Of a DNA stretch of 28,121 bases, positions 7,896 through 16,835 are shown one piece after another. Location: the NCBI GenBank assembly GCA_037440525.1, contig JBBITW010000025.1:1-28121 (forward strand). Direction: 5' to 3'. A program made the translations under genes and the position numbers. The notes under the pieces were generated by a model that ran no database searches, was not told the origin of the DNA, and was given only the letters and a program-made list of their open reading frames with translations. This DNA comes from JBBITW01 sp037440525. Lineage in GTDB: Bacteria; Desulfobacterota; BSN033; UBA1163. How positions within the stretch are numbered: position 1 is the first letter of the stretch; every line of letters begins with the position of its first letter.

Positions 7896-8855
7896 CTATC
7901 CATATCGAATCCTCGGATCAGCGATTGCATAAAGAATATCTGCAATGAAATTCCCTGCCAGTGTGAGGACTGCTGAAATGGTTGTAATTGTCATCACAAC
8001 AGGATAGTCCCTTGCGAGAACAGCCTGATATGCCAGTCTTCCAATACCAGGCCAGGCAAAGACAGTCTCTATGATGATTGATCCACCTATTAGACCTGGT
8101 ATCAAAAATCCAAAGATTGTTATGATGGGTAAGAGTGCATTTCTGAGGGCATGTTTATAATAAACCATATCTTCTGGAAGCCCTTTTGCCTTTGCTGTTC
8201 TAATATAATCCTGACGGATGACCTCAAGCATGCTCGAACGTGTATAGCGAGAGAGACCGCCTATTCCATGAATAGCCATAATAATTGCAGGAAGCATAAG
8301 ATGCCAGAGACGATCAAAAACGAGTTCTATGTCTGTGAACTCTTCTGTAACAAATGATCTCATACCGAGCACAGGATAACCAAATAGCTTAACAGTTGCG
8401 AGGATAAGGAGATAGGCAATCCAGAAACTTGGAATGGATATACCTAAATAGGCCCCGAATGTTCCAAGTCGATCAAGGAATGAGTACTGACGTCTTGCAG
8501 AGAAGACTCCAAGGGGAATGGCCAGAGAAAATATAATCAGGACTGCCACAAGATTGAGAAGCAGTGTATTCCATATCCTTTCGTTGATCTTTTCCAGCAC
8601 TGGCCTTCCATCTTTGAAAGAGTATAATCTTCCACTAAAGAGTCTCTTTAGCCAGAGGAAATATTGTTGGTAGATCGGTTTATCGAGATCATAGTTCTTC
8701 TCCATCTGTTCGATGATCTTTGGAGAGACCTTTGGGTCTAACGTTAAGGCAATAGGGCTTCCTGGCGACTGGGTGATGATCACCCAGGAGATGATACTGA
8801 TACCCACAAGGGTAATAAATGTATAGATGAGTCTACGAAGAATGTATTCTCCCAT
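7896..8855 (-). CDS. Peptide/nickel ABC transporter permease (OppB/DppB type)
   Basis: This is the other channel half, 319 residues. It opens with the typical MxxYILRRLI helix, then a periplasmic loop with a DLDKPIYQQY segment, further helices from about 98 onward, and the EAA loop at about 208-241 (MLEVIRQDYIRTAKAKGL...HALRNALLP). It ends in ADPRIRYG, as OppB/DppB proteins do. The ATG at 8853-8855 has GGAGAG at 8863-8868, 7 nt upstream and overlapping the end of the binding-protein gene, so the two are tightly coupled (3 bp apart). Confidence 0.94.
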   Translation of the reverse strand: MGEYILRRLIYTFITLVGISIISWVIITQSPGSPIALTLDPKVSPKIIEQMEKNYDLDKPIYQQYFLWLKRLFSGRLYSFKDGRPVLEKINERIWNTLLLNLVAVLIIFSLAIPLGVFSARRQYSFLDRLGTFGAYLGISIPSFWIAYLLILATVKLFGYPVLGMRSFVTEEFTDIELVFDRLWHLMLPAIIMAIHGIGGLSRYTRSSMLEVIRQDYIRTAKAKGLPEDMVYYKHALRNALLPIITIFGFLIPGLIGGSIIIETVFAWPGIGRLAYQAVLARDYPVVMTITTISAVLTLAGNFIADILYAIADPRIRYG

Positions 8856-8858
8856 TAA

Positions 8859-10493
8859 CTATCTCTCCATTACAATATGACGTGGCACATACCACTTGAT
8901 AAGATCATACATCAGACCTGCCTTCTCCATTTTGATCTCGCGAAGAATCTCCCTACCCTGTTCATCCTTATCCATTATAAAAAATTTTCTCTGAAGTGCT
9001 GTAAGTCCCAATGGCACATAAAGAAATGTATAAGGCTGATCTTCAGCAATCAATTCATGTATCCGCCAGTATATCATTCTTCTCTTTTCGATATCATACT
9101 CCCTTCTTCCTTCTTCGAGGAGCCTATCTACTTCAGGATTCGAATAGGAGATTGTATTAAACCCCTTCTCAATCTGACTCGAGTGCCAGATCTCATAGGC
9201 ATCCGGATCTACAGAAAGGGCCCAACCGAGGATACATGCGTCGAAATGTTTTACTGTGATGAAGTTCTTTAAAAATACACTCCATTCATAGAGCTCAAAT
9301 TTTACATCGATACCTATCTCCCTCAGCTGCCTTTGAACAATGACACCTACATCCCTTCGTGTATCATTTCCACTATTTGTAATGAGTGTAAATCTGAATG
9401 GTTTACCATCGCGATCCAAAATTCCATCTCCATCCGTATCCTTCCACCCTGCCTCTGCGAGAAGCCTGCGAGCCTTTTCTGGATCGAACGAAAGAGGCTT
9501 TACATTTGGGTTTGAATACCAGAGGTGGTTTGGAAAAGGACCACTCGCAACCGTGCCCAAGCCATAAAGCACATACTGGACAATCTCCTCACGATTGATC
9601 GCATGGGTAATGGCCTGCCTTACCCTTTTATCCTTAAAAAGATCGTTTTTTAGATTATAACCAATATATGTGTATCCCAGAGCTGGTTGAGAATATACCT
9701 GAAGAAAGGATACGTTCTTTATACGTCTGTATTGATATGGAAACAGACCTGAATAGTCAATCCCTTTAGTCAGAATCTCCATTTCACTCAGTGCTGTTTC
9801 AGGAATGATCCTGTATATGACCCTATCTAAATGAGGTCTTCCTTCAAAATATCTTGGATTTGCTTCAAGAACAATCTTCTCATCGCTTACCCACTCCACA
9901 AAACGAAAAGCTCCTGTCCCGATGGGTCTTCGGTTAAATGTGGAAGTATTTATATCTTCCTTTTCAAGGATGTGTTTGGGTATAATACCAATCCCCCATG
10001 TCTCTAATCCCGGGGAAAAAGGTTGTTTGTATGTAACCCGAAAAGTATAGGGATCCAGCACTTCAGCACTTTTTACAAGTTCATAACTACTACGGCGCAC
10101 AGTATTGGTCTTCTCATCCATTATCTTATCATATGTAAACTTTACATCATGAGCAGTAAACTCTACTCCATCATGCCAGAGAACACCTCTTCGCAAATAG
10201 AATGTGATCCTCGGTTCCTGACCATCTTCAATCCTCCACGATTCTGCGAGCTCTCCAACAAAGTTCTGAAGGTTTCTATCATATTTTATTAAACCATTAA
10301 AGACAAGAGAGTTGATCTCGCTTGAAGCAGAGTCCTGCGCAAGAACAGGATTTAGAAAAGATGCATCACCTATAGAGCTTATGATTAATTGATTGACCTT
10401 CTGCGGAGGCGGGGAGCTTATAAATATAATATTGATCCCTAAAAGGATTATAAATAAAATTGGAGGAATAAAAAGAATTCTCTTGACTTTCAT
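8859..10493 (-). CDS. Periplasmic peptide-type solute-binding protein (SBP_bac_5)
   Basis: This captures the solute for the ABC importer encoded downstream. The 544-residue protein has an N-terminal hydrophobic segment (about 5-26) after a KVKR start, with no lipobox cysteine, so it is either a cleaved secretory protein or N-terminally anchored. The family signature lies at about 82-123 (ELAESW..., RRGVLWHDG, FTAHDVKFTYD). The C-terminal lobe contains the usual peptide-binding fold words such as RQAITHAINRE and RLLAEAGW. No clear Shine-Dalgarno sequence precedes the ATG at 10493. It is the first gene of a complete five-gene operon. Substrate class (peptide, nickel or other) cannot be told from sequence. 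Confidence 0.92.
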   Translation of the reverse strand: MKVKRILFIPPILFIILLGINIIFISSPPPQKVNQLIISSIGDASFLNPVLAQDSASSEINSLVFNGLIKYDRNLQNFVGELAESWRIEDGQEPRITFYLRRGVLWHDGVEFTAHDVKFTYDKIMDEKTNTVRRSSYELVKSAEVLDPYTFRVTYKQPFSPGLETWGIGIIPKHILEKEDINTSTFNRRPIGTGAFRFVEWVSDEKIVLEANPRYFEGRPHLDRVIYRIIPETALSEMEILTKGIDYSGLFPYQYRRIKNVSFLQVYSQPALGYTYIGYNLKNDLFKDKRVRQAITHAINREEIVQYVLYGLGTVASGPFPNHLWYSNPNVKPLSFDPEKARRLLAEAGWKDTDGDGILDRDGKPFRFTLITNSGNDTRRDVGVIVQRQLREIGIDVKFELYEWSVFLKNFITVKHFDACILGWALSVDPDAYEIWHSSQIEKGFNTISYSNPEVDRLLEEGRREYDIEKRRMIYWRIHELIAEDQPYTFLYVPLGLTALQRKFFIMDKDEQGREILREIKMEKAGLMYDLIKWYVPRHIVMER

Positions 10494-10539
10494 TGCTTAT
10501 GTTATTGCAATTTAAAATATTCAGGTTTTATTAAATCCC

Positions 10540-10568
10540 ATTATAAAGAAAAAATCATTTTATCACAA
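10540..10568 (-). promoter_or_regulatory. Putative sigma70 promoter of the peptide ABC operon
   Basis: On the minus strand, TTGTGA (10563-10568) is followed by a 17-nt spacer and a perfect TATAAT (10540-10545). The predicted transcription start would leave an untranslated leader of about 40 nt before the binding-protein ATG at 10493. The -35 box matches 4 of 6 consensus bases. Confidence 0.6.
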
Positions 10569-10614
10569 CTTTTTATCTGATTAATTATAGAGGCAAAAAG
10601 AGAGATTGAATTTG

Positions 10615-11253
10615 CTAATGGCTGGTTACGAGAACCTTAAAACCCATTTTGGAGAGCCTCTCTGCCATTGGTTGGGCCTCTTGCCTTGTCTCAAATTGGC
10701 CAACCCTAACCCTATGATATTTCTGGCTTAGGGTCTCCACTGTTGTCACATAAACATCTTCGAAATATAGTTTAAGCTGATTGGCCAGATTCTTTGCCTT
10801 TATCTCTTCAACGAATGAACCCACCTGGCAGGTAAATTTTTGTAACCTTTCGATCAATGGCCCTATTACCTCCACCTTGACAAAGGCTGTTCCCTTTTCC
10901 CACATCCCGAGTATCTGTGCCGCTGCATAGGAAAGATCTATAATCCTGTCTTTCATGAAAGGACCTCTGTCATTAACCTTTAATTCGACAGAGCGACCAT
11001 TTTCCAAATTGGTAACCATAACAATTGTCCCGAGAGGCAGTGTATTATGTGCAGCAGTAAGCTGGTACATGTCATATATCTCTCCACTCGAGGTCGGCTT
11101 TCCATGAAACTCCGCTCCATACCACGAAGCGATTCCATACTGAATCTCCTTCGTTTCCCTCTTTTCAATTATAATCTGGCGCTTTGGGGCACAGGCCATA
11201 AAGATGAAAAGAGAAAATATTATTAAAAAAGAAAAATAGAAGTTTTGAATCAT
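10615..11253 (-). CDS. rlpA: RlpA: septal-ring lytic transglycosylase lipoprotein with SPOR domain
   Basis: RlpA cleaves peptidoglycan strands lacking stem peptides and acts at the division septum, anchored in the outer membrane. The 212-residue protein has a lipoprotein signal ending in FMA-C21, a double-psi beta-barrel domain (about 39-130) and a C-terminal SPOR domain (about 138-212) that binds denuded glycan. E58, H69 and D95 have exactly the spacing of the catalytic residues reported for Pseudomonas RlpA (E120, H131, D157), so it should be active. It appears monocistronic with its own promoter; the next gene down is the peptide-binding protein, 121 bp away. No strong ribosome site is seen before the ATG. 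Confidence 0.93.
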   Translation of the reverse strand: MIQNFYFSFLIIFSLFIFMACAPKRQIIIEKRETKEIQYGIASWYGAEFHGKPTSSGEIYDMYQLTAAHNTLPLGTIVMVTNLENGRSVELKVNDRGPFMKDRIIDLSYAAAQILGMWEKGTAFVKVEVIGPLIERLQKFTCQVGSFVEEIKAKNLANQLKLYFEDVYVTTVETLSQKYHRVRVGQFETRQEAQPMAERLSKMGFKVLVTSH

Positions 11254-11290
11254 TTATTTTAAGAGTTTATTTCTTCCAAAATTTTGATTA

Positions 11291-11319
11291 ATTATTATAC
11301 CATCCCTCAAAGTTGTCAA
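11291..11319 (-). promoter_or_regulatory. Putative sigma70 promoter of rlpA
   Basis: A perfect TTGACA (11314-11319, minus strand) is followed after 17 nt by AATAAT (11291-11296). A perfect TATAAT overlaps at 11294-11299 but at a short 14-nt spacing. The -10 box lies about 38 bp upstream of the rlpA ATG. The -35 box is about 11 bp from the end of repeat copy B. Confidence 0.6.
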
Positions 11320-11329
11320 GAAGGTTTTC

Positions 11330-11556
11330 AAAGAGCTCTCAAAAGATATTTAAAACGAATCTTATAGACTGGGGAGGTGGGATGGAAAAGCCTTCGAGCG
11401 GATACCTCTAATAGTTTAGCACTAATGATTAATACCCTTAGAATGCTTGATTTTCTTTAAGCGATTGTAAACAATTTAATTTCTTAATGTCCGCATTCGA
11501 AGGGTTTGAAACCCTACCTCCCCAGTTCATTTCAGGACTTTTTCGGAGATCTCTTT
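11330..11556. repeat. Family 1 palindromic non-coding repeat, copy B (compact form)
   Basis: This is about 227 bp with imperfect terminal inverted repeats. AAAGAGCTCTC at the left (11330-11340) matches the complement of GAGATCTCTTTC at the right. Further in, ACTGGGGAGGTGGG pairs with the complement of CCCTACCTCCCCAGT. Near the right end, AGGGTTTGAAACCCT forms a small hairpin, kept with one change in copy A. Copy B lacks the 200-bp insertion and the GCCTGCC hairpin of copy A. It separates the MFS gene from rlpA and contains no open frame worth calling. Confidence 0.82.
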
Positions 11557-11558
11557 CA

Positions 11559-11610
11559 GAGAGTTCTAAAAACATTTAAAACGAGCTTATAGACTGCGAA
11601 GGTGGGATGG
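11559..11610. repeat. Family 1 repeat, left-end fragment (copy C)
   Basis: Directly after copy B, 11559-11610 repeats the left end of the element once more (ACATTTAAAACGAGCTTATAGACTG and GGTGGGATGG, close to 11350-11384). No right end follows. It looks like a truncated second element or a duplication of the left arm. From here to 11647 I see nothing further. Confidence 0.7.
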
Positions 11611-11647
11611 ATTATGTCATCTGCCATGATTTACAGTAGAGGGATTA

Positions 11648-12904
11648 CTATTTTTTCTCTTTAGAGAAGCCGTATAAGATGAGACTTCCAATGACGCATA
11701 GAAGACAGATAAGAAAGGCAAGATGGTAAGCCTCCGGAGGATAGGAAGAGCCTCTTTTTGGAAATGATTCTATCACCTTTCCGAGGGCAGGCATAAATAT
11801 TGCTCCACCTGACATGGTAAAGAAATTTATCCATGTCATTACTGTTCCTGAAAGGGATAGGGGAAAGAGATCTTTGGCATGGGAAAAGGTCACTATACCA
11901 AAACTCTGAAAGAAACCTATTGCAAAGAATAGAAACCCATACGAGAAATGACTTCTTAGACTTAGGATACCAGTTAAAGGCAAAAGACAGAGCGCATAGA
12001 AACTCATTCCCCATAAAGCAACCTTTTTTTTCGAGCTAAATACCTGATCTGATAGACGTCCTGAAATAGGCCCTCCAATTATTGCTCCGATGGCGAAGAA
12101 GATTAATAGATTTCCTGCCTGAACAGGTGAATATCCATAAACATCAATGAGATAAGGCCCTAACCATAGACCCTGTAAACCAACAACCGACCCATATCTA
12201 AAAAATGCAAAGACCGCAATCTGCCAGAAGCTTATAGAGCCAAGGACAATTCTCAGGGTGTTAAGAATTCCCACTTTGACTTCTGATTTAACATCCTGCT
12301 TACCCTTATCTCCTTCTAATACCAGGAATATAAGAATCCCAAGAAGGGCTGTTATAATACCTGCGATGATGAAACTCATTCTCCATCCTATTATTGAAGT
12401 TGAAAGGGCAAGGGGTGAGGCTGCAAAGATATTTCCTGATATTCCAATAGCATAGATCAATCCTACAAGGAATGTGAATCTCTCGAGGGAAAATCTTAAA
12501 ATAAAGACCTTAAATGCACCCATAAAGACAGCGGACATACCCACTCCAATCAGGATTCTTCCCAAAAGTGCTTCAATAAAAGAGCCACTGGCACCAAATA
12601 TGATAGCACCTATGGCTCCAATCAATACAGAAGCAGTGATCATGATTCGAGGGCCAAAACGGTCAAGCATCGGTCCCATCGGTATCTGAAGTAAAGCGAA
12701 GGAGTAAAAGAATGCTCCCCCAAGCAGACCGAGGGTTTCAGCGTTTAGATCGAGGTCCTGGATCAAGTTTGGGGCAATGACAGCATTGGAAAATCTATAG
12801 AATTGCGAGAGTGTATAAAGGGCTGATAGCACAGAGAAGATAAAGAATTGTTTTAAGTATCGAGATCTCATATAAAATCGAGTTTGCTCCCCTGCCTCCA
12901 TCAT
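11648..12904 (-). CDS. MFS transporter, substrate unknown
   Basis: This 418-residue inner-membrane protein has about 12 hydrophobic helices and the loop 2-3 signature G77...D81-R-F-G-P-R86 of the major facilitator superfamily, with a matching GRLSD element in the second half. It looks most like the broad nitrate/sugar-acid/organic-anion MFS groups, but I cannot name a substrate. The first codons read ATG-ATG with no convincing ribosome site. A methionine at residue 12, with GGGGAG 15 nt upstream, is an alternative start. It lies 30 bp downstream of the phospholipase-fold gene, so it is probably the last gene of the catabolic operon; repeat copy B follows it. Confidence 0.88.
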   Translation of the reverse strand: MMEAGEQTRFYMRSRYLKQFFIFSVLSALYTLSQFYRFSNAVIAPNLIQDLDLNAETLGLLGGAFFYSFALLQIPMGPMLDRFGPRIMITASVLIGAIGAIIFGASGSFIEALLGRILIGVGMSAVFMGAFKVFILRFSLERFTFLVGLIYAIGISGNIFAASPLALSTSIIGWRMSFIIAGIITALLGILIFLVLEGDKGKQDVKSEVKVGILNTLRIVLGSISFWQIAVFAFFRYGSVVGLQGLWLGPYLIDVYGYSPVQAGNLLIFFAIGAIIGGPISGRLSDQVFSSKKKVALWGMSFYALCLLPLTGILSLRSHFSYGFLFFAIGFFQSFGIVTFSHAKDLFPLSLSGTVMTWINFFTMSGGAIFMPALGKVIESFPKRGSSYPPEAYHLAFLICLLCVIGSLILYGFSKEKK

Positions 12905-12934
12905 GCAAGTAATGATAGCAAAGAATCGCTAAAT

Positions 12935-14026
12935 TTAGGTCTCTGAAAATTTTCCTACATCCTCTTCATTAATGGAGAGGATTTTCCATTTATTAAGTGG
13001 CCTCTTAGACCTTCTAACAAGGGAGAAGAATTTACGAGGAACTCTATTTTGAAATGCCTTTCTGGCATCACTGAGGATATCCCTCTGCAAAGGGGAAGAA
13101 AGATCAGCATTCTGGACCACACCCTTAAACCTTCTTCTCATAGAATCCGTTATCTGAAGGACTCCATCTGGAGGGTCATAAAGCTCAAAGACCATCTTCC
13201 AGTAGATGCCAGTAAGTTCAATTGCCTTAAAAAAATATTCCATATATCCACTGAAGTAAAGTTTAAACTTTTCTCCCTCCATCCCCTCTTCTTTAAACTC
13301 CTCATAAGCCTTCTTATATGGTCCTGCCCATTTGATACCCCTTAGGATAAGCAATAAACCATCAACCCAGTCTTCAATCTCCTCTTCCTCAGGATAGACA
13401 CCATGGCTTTCAACAAATGCCCTCTGTATTAAGTATCTAAACCACTGAGGGGCATTATGTGTGCCTTTAGGATCGAGGTCCACCCAGAGATGAAAAGACT
13501 TCTTCATGAATTCCTCATCATGATAAAGTGTTTGGAAAAGTGCAATATCCTGATATATCTCGCATTCACGGTGAATCTTTCTGCTCTGACCCGAACGATA
13601 ATAGGGACCAGCAATATCATTTACCATTGGATGAATCATTTGATCAGAGGCCATATGTGAGAGAAAACCACAGGTAAAGGCAAACTTATAGTGATCCACC
13701 TTCTCCCACTCCTTCTGCTCCCAGCGGGTATCCTTCCATGTAATCTCAACAAGGTTAAGAGGATAGAGATTTGGTTCTTTGGAATGAAGAAGATAGGACC
13801 ATCCATCAACTCCGAGGGGCTTATCCGAATCTTCAAATAGAAGGTTTTTTAACCCATCCCACCTACTTCCATAATAGGAGAGATCTGGCCCAATGGATCC
13901 AAGATTGAGATAGGGTTTGCAGTCATCTGAGTCGAGGATATTTATAAACTCCTCATAGGCATCTCCATACTGAAGTGCCTTTACAGCCTTATTACATATA
14001 AGAAGATGTGAAATACTTGCTGGCAT
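12935..14026 (-). CDS. Zinc-dependent phospholipase C-fold protein, apparently cytosolic
   Basis: By motif this is a member of the zinc-dependent phospholipase C/S1-P1 nuclease fold. Counting from the ATG at 14024-14026 (363 residues), H7, D48, H124, D128, H132, H152 and E156 reproduce the metal-ligand order of Bacillus phospholipase C (H14, D55, H118, D122, H128, H142, E146). There is no signal peptide and no N-terminal Trp, so it is unlike secreted toxins; cytosolic function is unknown. The frame could begin 15 bp earlier at a TTG, but GAGGAG at 14034-14039, 7 nt before the ATG, decides the start. It sits 25 bp after a TRAP permease and 30 bp before the MFS gene. Confidence 0.85.
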   Translation of the reverse strand: MPASISHLLICNKAVKALQYGDAYEEFINILDSDDCKPYLNLGSIGPDLSYYGSRWDGLKNLLFEDSDKPLGVDGWSYLLHSKEPNLYPLNLVEITWKDTRWEQKEWEKVDHYKFAFTCGFLSHMASDQMIHPMVNDIAGPYYRSGQSRKIHRECEIYQDIALFQTLYHDEEFMKKSFHLWVDLDPKGTHNAPQWFRYLIQRAFVESHGVYPEEEEIEDWVDGLLLILRGIKWAGPYKKAYEEFKEEGMEGEKFKLYFSGYMEYFFKAIELTGIYWKMVFELYDPPDGVLQITDSMRRRFKGVVQNADLSSPLQRDILSDARKAFQNRVPRKFFSLVRRSKRPLNKWKILSINEEDVGKFSET

Positions 14027-14033
14027 TTCTTTG

Positions 14034-14039
14034 CTCCTC
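14034..14039 (-). promoter_or_regulatory. Ribosome binding site fixing the phospholipase-fold start
   Basis: GAGGAG on the minus strand lies 7 nt before the ATG at 14026. It overlaps the first codons of the longer TTG-started frame, which therefore is unlikely to be used. Confidence 0.75.
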
Positions 14040-14051
14040 AAAATTTTACAT

Positions 14052-15797
14052 TCATCCTGAAAGGGTCCACATAATAAAAATTACTAAGATGAAGAGAGGA
14101 ATCCTTTCATACCACCTCAATCTTCTTATTAGATATCCTTCTAAAGAAGAGGCCAAAACGAGAAGAGCAAGTAAGGCTTTTATGACTGAGAAAAAGACCT
14201 GTGATGCCGAACCCATTAGCAATAAGGGTGGGCAATAGGCAAAAAGGAAAGGAATTATGAAGGCAGGCAATCCCAGACGGACTGCGGTAAATCCTGTCCT
14301 GTTTGGATCGGCTCCGGCAATGGCTGCAGCTGAGTATGCAGCTAATGCTACAGGTGGTGTTATGGGGCCAATGGAGCAGAAAAAGAAGAGAAACATATGG
14401 GCAACGAGAAGAGGCAATCCAGCCTCTTTTAAAGATGGGATAACAAGGGCAGCAAGTATAATATAGGCTGCAGTTGGAGGCATGGCAAAGCCAAGAAGAA
14501 GAGCACTTCCCATTGTTAGAAGGAGTATTAAAACATTATTTCCTCCTGCAAGGGAGAGAAGCATGGAGCTTACCTGAAATCCCAGGCCTGTCAACGAGAT
14601 AATTCCATAGATAATACCTGCCGAAGCGCAAGCGACAAATATTGGCACAGCCTTTTCACCAGCATCATGTAAGGCATCTATAATCTCAAAAAAGGACATC
14701 CTTGTATTTCTCCTAAGCATCGCAAGCCCAACCATGGCTACAATCGACCAGAATGCAGACCATAGGAGACTCCACCCACCGAACATAAGGCCTATTAAGA
14801 GGAAGATAGGTGGTATGAGATGACCGTAATCCTTCATGGTTGCCATTATATCAGGGATATCTTTCTTACTGATAACAGGGAGAGAAGTTTTTACCGCCCT
14901 TAAATAAACTGTTAGCATCAAAGATGCATAATAGAGAAAGGCCGGCACTGCTGCGGCAATGGCGATGGAAATATAAGGGACCCCTACATACTCAGCCATA
15001 AGAAAGGCAGCGGCCCCCATAATCGGAGGTGTAAACATTCCACCTGTAGAGGCAACTGCCTCAACTGCGCCTGCAAATTGGCTTTTGAAACCTATCTTTT
15101 TCATTAGTGGGATTGTGAAGCTTCCTGTTGTTACAACATTTGCAACAGGGGAACCTGACATCATTCCAAAGATAGCACTGCTTACGACTGCTGTGAGGGC
15201 AGGTCCGCCACGCAACCTGCCCACTGCTGAAAAACTCAAATTGATAAACCACTTCTCTCCTCCACTTTTCAAGAGGAAGGAACCAAAAATCACAAATAGT
15301 ATTACATAGCTTGCTGCAATATACATGGGCAAACCGTAAATACCAGTTGCGTCCCAGAAGAGAAAGGATGCCAGACGGGAGACTGAATAACCTTTACTGA
15401 CAAAAGGACCTGGCAGATAATTCCCAAATAATGCATAGAGGAGGAAAAATATCGTCACTCCTGTTAAAAACCAGCCTACCATTCTTCGAGTGGCTTCAAG
15501 CACCAAGAAGACCATTACCAGCGCTGCCGTGATCTCAATAAAAGTTGGATCGTGAATACCCGATGCAAACTCTTCCCATCGCAATATGAGGAGAAGGGTA
15601 GATAGGGCAGCCAGGAGGGCAAGAAATACACTAATCAAACCCACTTTAGCCCTCCCCCTTTCACTTGTGCTAAGAAATACAACAACAGCTATAAGCCCCC
15701 AGCTAATACCTCTTGTTACTAAGGGTGGAAACAGATGAAAGACATTTGCATAAATAGCAAACAGAGAGGTAGCAACCAGGCATATCTTAACAATCAT
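14052..15797 (-). CDS. TRAP transporter fused permease (TAXI type), pair 1
   Basis: This is an integral membrane protein combining the small (DctQ-like) and large (DctM-like) TRAP subunits, driving ion-coupled uptake of a carboxylate-type solute delivered by a TAXI binding protein. It has 581 residues from the ATG at 15797. A TTG two codons earlier is in frame, but AAAGGA at 15804-15809 is 6 nt from the ATG. There are about 15 hydrophobic helices; the conserved DctM core lies at 211-270 (GMMSGSPVANVVTTG, then GMFTPPIMGAAAFLMAE). Its binding protein ends 33 bp upstream. A second, distinct pair lies just upstream in the same operon. Confidence 0.93.
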   Translation of the reverse strand: MIVKICLVATSLFAIYANVFHLFPPLVTRGISWGLIAVVVFLSTSERGRAKVGLISVFLALLAALSTLLLILRWEEFASGIHDPTFIEITAALVMVFLVLEATRRMVGWFLTGVTIFFLLYALFGNYLPGPFVSKGYSVSRLASFLFWDATGIYGLPMYIAASYVILFVIFGSFLLKSGGEKWFINLSFSAVGRLRGGPALTAVVSSAIFGMMSGSPVANVVTTGSFTIPLMKKIGFKSQFAGAVEAVASTGGMFTPPIMGAAAFLMAEYVGVPYISIAIAAAVPAFLYYASLMLTVYLRAVKTSLPVISKKDIPDIMATMKDYGHLIPPIFLLIGLMFGGWSLLWSAFWSIVAMVGLAMLRRNTRMSFFEIIDALHDAGEKAVPIFVACASAGIIYGIISLTGLGFQVSSMLLSLAGGNNVLILLLTMGSALLLGFAMPPTAAYIILAALVIPSLKEAGLPLLVAHMFLFFFCSIGPITPPVALAAYSAAAIAGADPNRTGFTAVRLGLPAFIIPFLFAYCPPLLLMGSASQVFFSVIKALLALLVLASSLEGYLIRRLRWYERIPLFILVIFIMWTLSG

Positions 15798-15830
15798 CTT
15801 CAATCCTTTTATTAAAGATATTATTTATCC

Positions 15831-16784
15831 CTAATTCTGTGTCCAGATCCCCTGTTCCTTAAAGTAGCGAATAGCACCTGGATGAAATGGCACAGATGCC
15901 CCTTTTGTAGCAACCTGAAGGCTAAAGCCCTTAGCAGAGGGGTGGCTGGCTCTGATCTTTTCTATGTTTTTAAAGATTGCCGAAGTGATCTTATAGACAA
16001 GATCCTCCGAAAGACGGGAATCCACTAAAATTACATTGGCTGTTGAGACCGTAAGGACATCCTTATCCATCCCTTTATATAGAGCCTTTGAAAGTTTATC
16101 TGGGATGTAGTTGGGGTATTTCTTTAAAAGTGAATTTAGATCCTCTTCCTTTAGCCCAAGCAATTTGATATCGTTTGTAATGGCAAATTCCTGAATCGAA
16201 GGCGCAGGAGGAGCAACATAGATGACAGCCGCATCAACCTTCTTGTCTCCCAGGGCTGTCAGAGATTGTTCATAAGGGAGGTAGACAGGTTTAATATCAT
16301 TGAATGTGAATCCCAGAACTTCAAATATCTCTCTTAAGTTTTTTAGGCTTCCATGACCTGCTGGCCCCACAGCAACTCTCTTTCCTTTTAGATCGGAAAC
16401 GTATTCCAAACCCGCACCTTTAAGGGCCACAACATGTAAGGAACCTTTCTGGATGCTTGAGACCAGGGTTCTGAGGTTGGGATACTTCTCTTTGAAAGGT
16501 GCCTCTCCTTCGTAACCTGCCTTGGCAATATCATTGATTGTGAATCCTATGTCAATTTTTTTTGTCCCCATAAGTTTTACATTCTCAATAGCCGCTCCAG
16601 TCACCTCTGCAACTGCCTTTACACCTTCCACCTCCCTTGTTATTACATCTGCCAGTGCACCTCCGATACCATACCAGGCCCCTCCTGGCGGAGCGGTTCC
16701 AATGCTGATTACCCTCTCAGCTTGAACCACTGAGATAACAAGTAACATCGAGAAAAACACAATTGAGTAAAGAATCTTCTTCAT
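15831..16784 (-). CDS. TAXI-family TRAP solute-binding protein, pair 1
   Basis: This periplasmic receptor has 317 residues. The signal peptide spans residues 1-22 with a VVQA cleavage site. The mature protein opens with ISIGTAPPGGAWYGIGGALA, the TAXI hallmark. Later motifs (VTGAAIENVKLM, GKRVAVGPAGHGSLKNL) belong to the ligand cleft, and the C-terminus FHPGAIRYFKEQGIW is nearly identical in style to that of the second TAXI protein here. GGAGGT at 16791-16796 is 6 nt before the ATG. TAXI proteins are known or proposed to bind small carboxylates, amino acids and sulfonates; this ligand is not predictable. Confidence 0.94.
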   Translation of the reverse strand: MKKILYSIVFFSMLLVISVVQAERVISIGTAPPGGAWYGIGGALADVITREVEGVKAVAEVTGAAIENVKLMGTKKIDIGFTINDIAKAGYEGEAPFKEKYPNLRTLVSSIQKGSLHVVALKGAGLEYVSDLKGKRVAVGPAGHGSLKNLREIFEVLGFTFNDIKPVYLPYEQSLTALGDKKVDAAVIYVAPPAPSIQEFAITNDIKLLGLKEEDLNSLLKKYPNYIPDKLSKALYKGMDKDVLTVSTANVILVDSRLSEDLVYKITSAIFKNIEKIRASHPSAKGFSLQVATKGASVPFHPGAIRYFKEQGIWTQN

Positions 16785-16835
16785 CCTTGCACCTCCGTTT
16801 TTTTATTTTTATCTCCCTCAATATCTAAAGGAAAT

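Noticed and set aside
4977..10493. Nickel-specific (nik) rather than peptide assignment of the ABC operon
   Set aside because: Nothing in the binding protein or neighbours shows nickel specificity; a general peptide-type label is safer.
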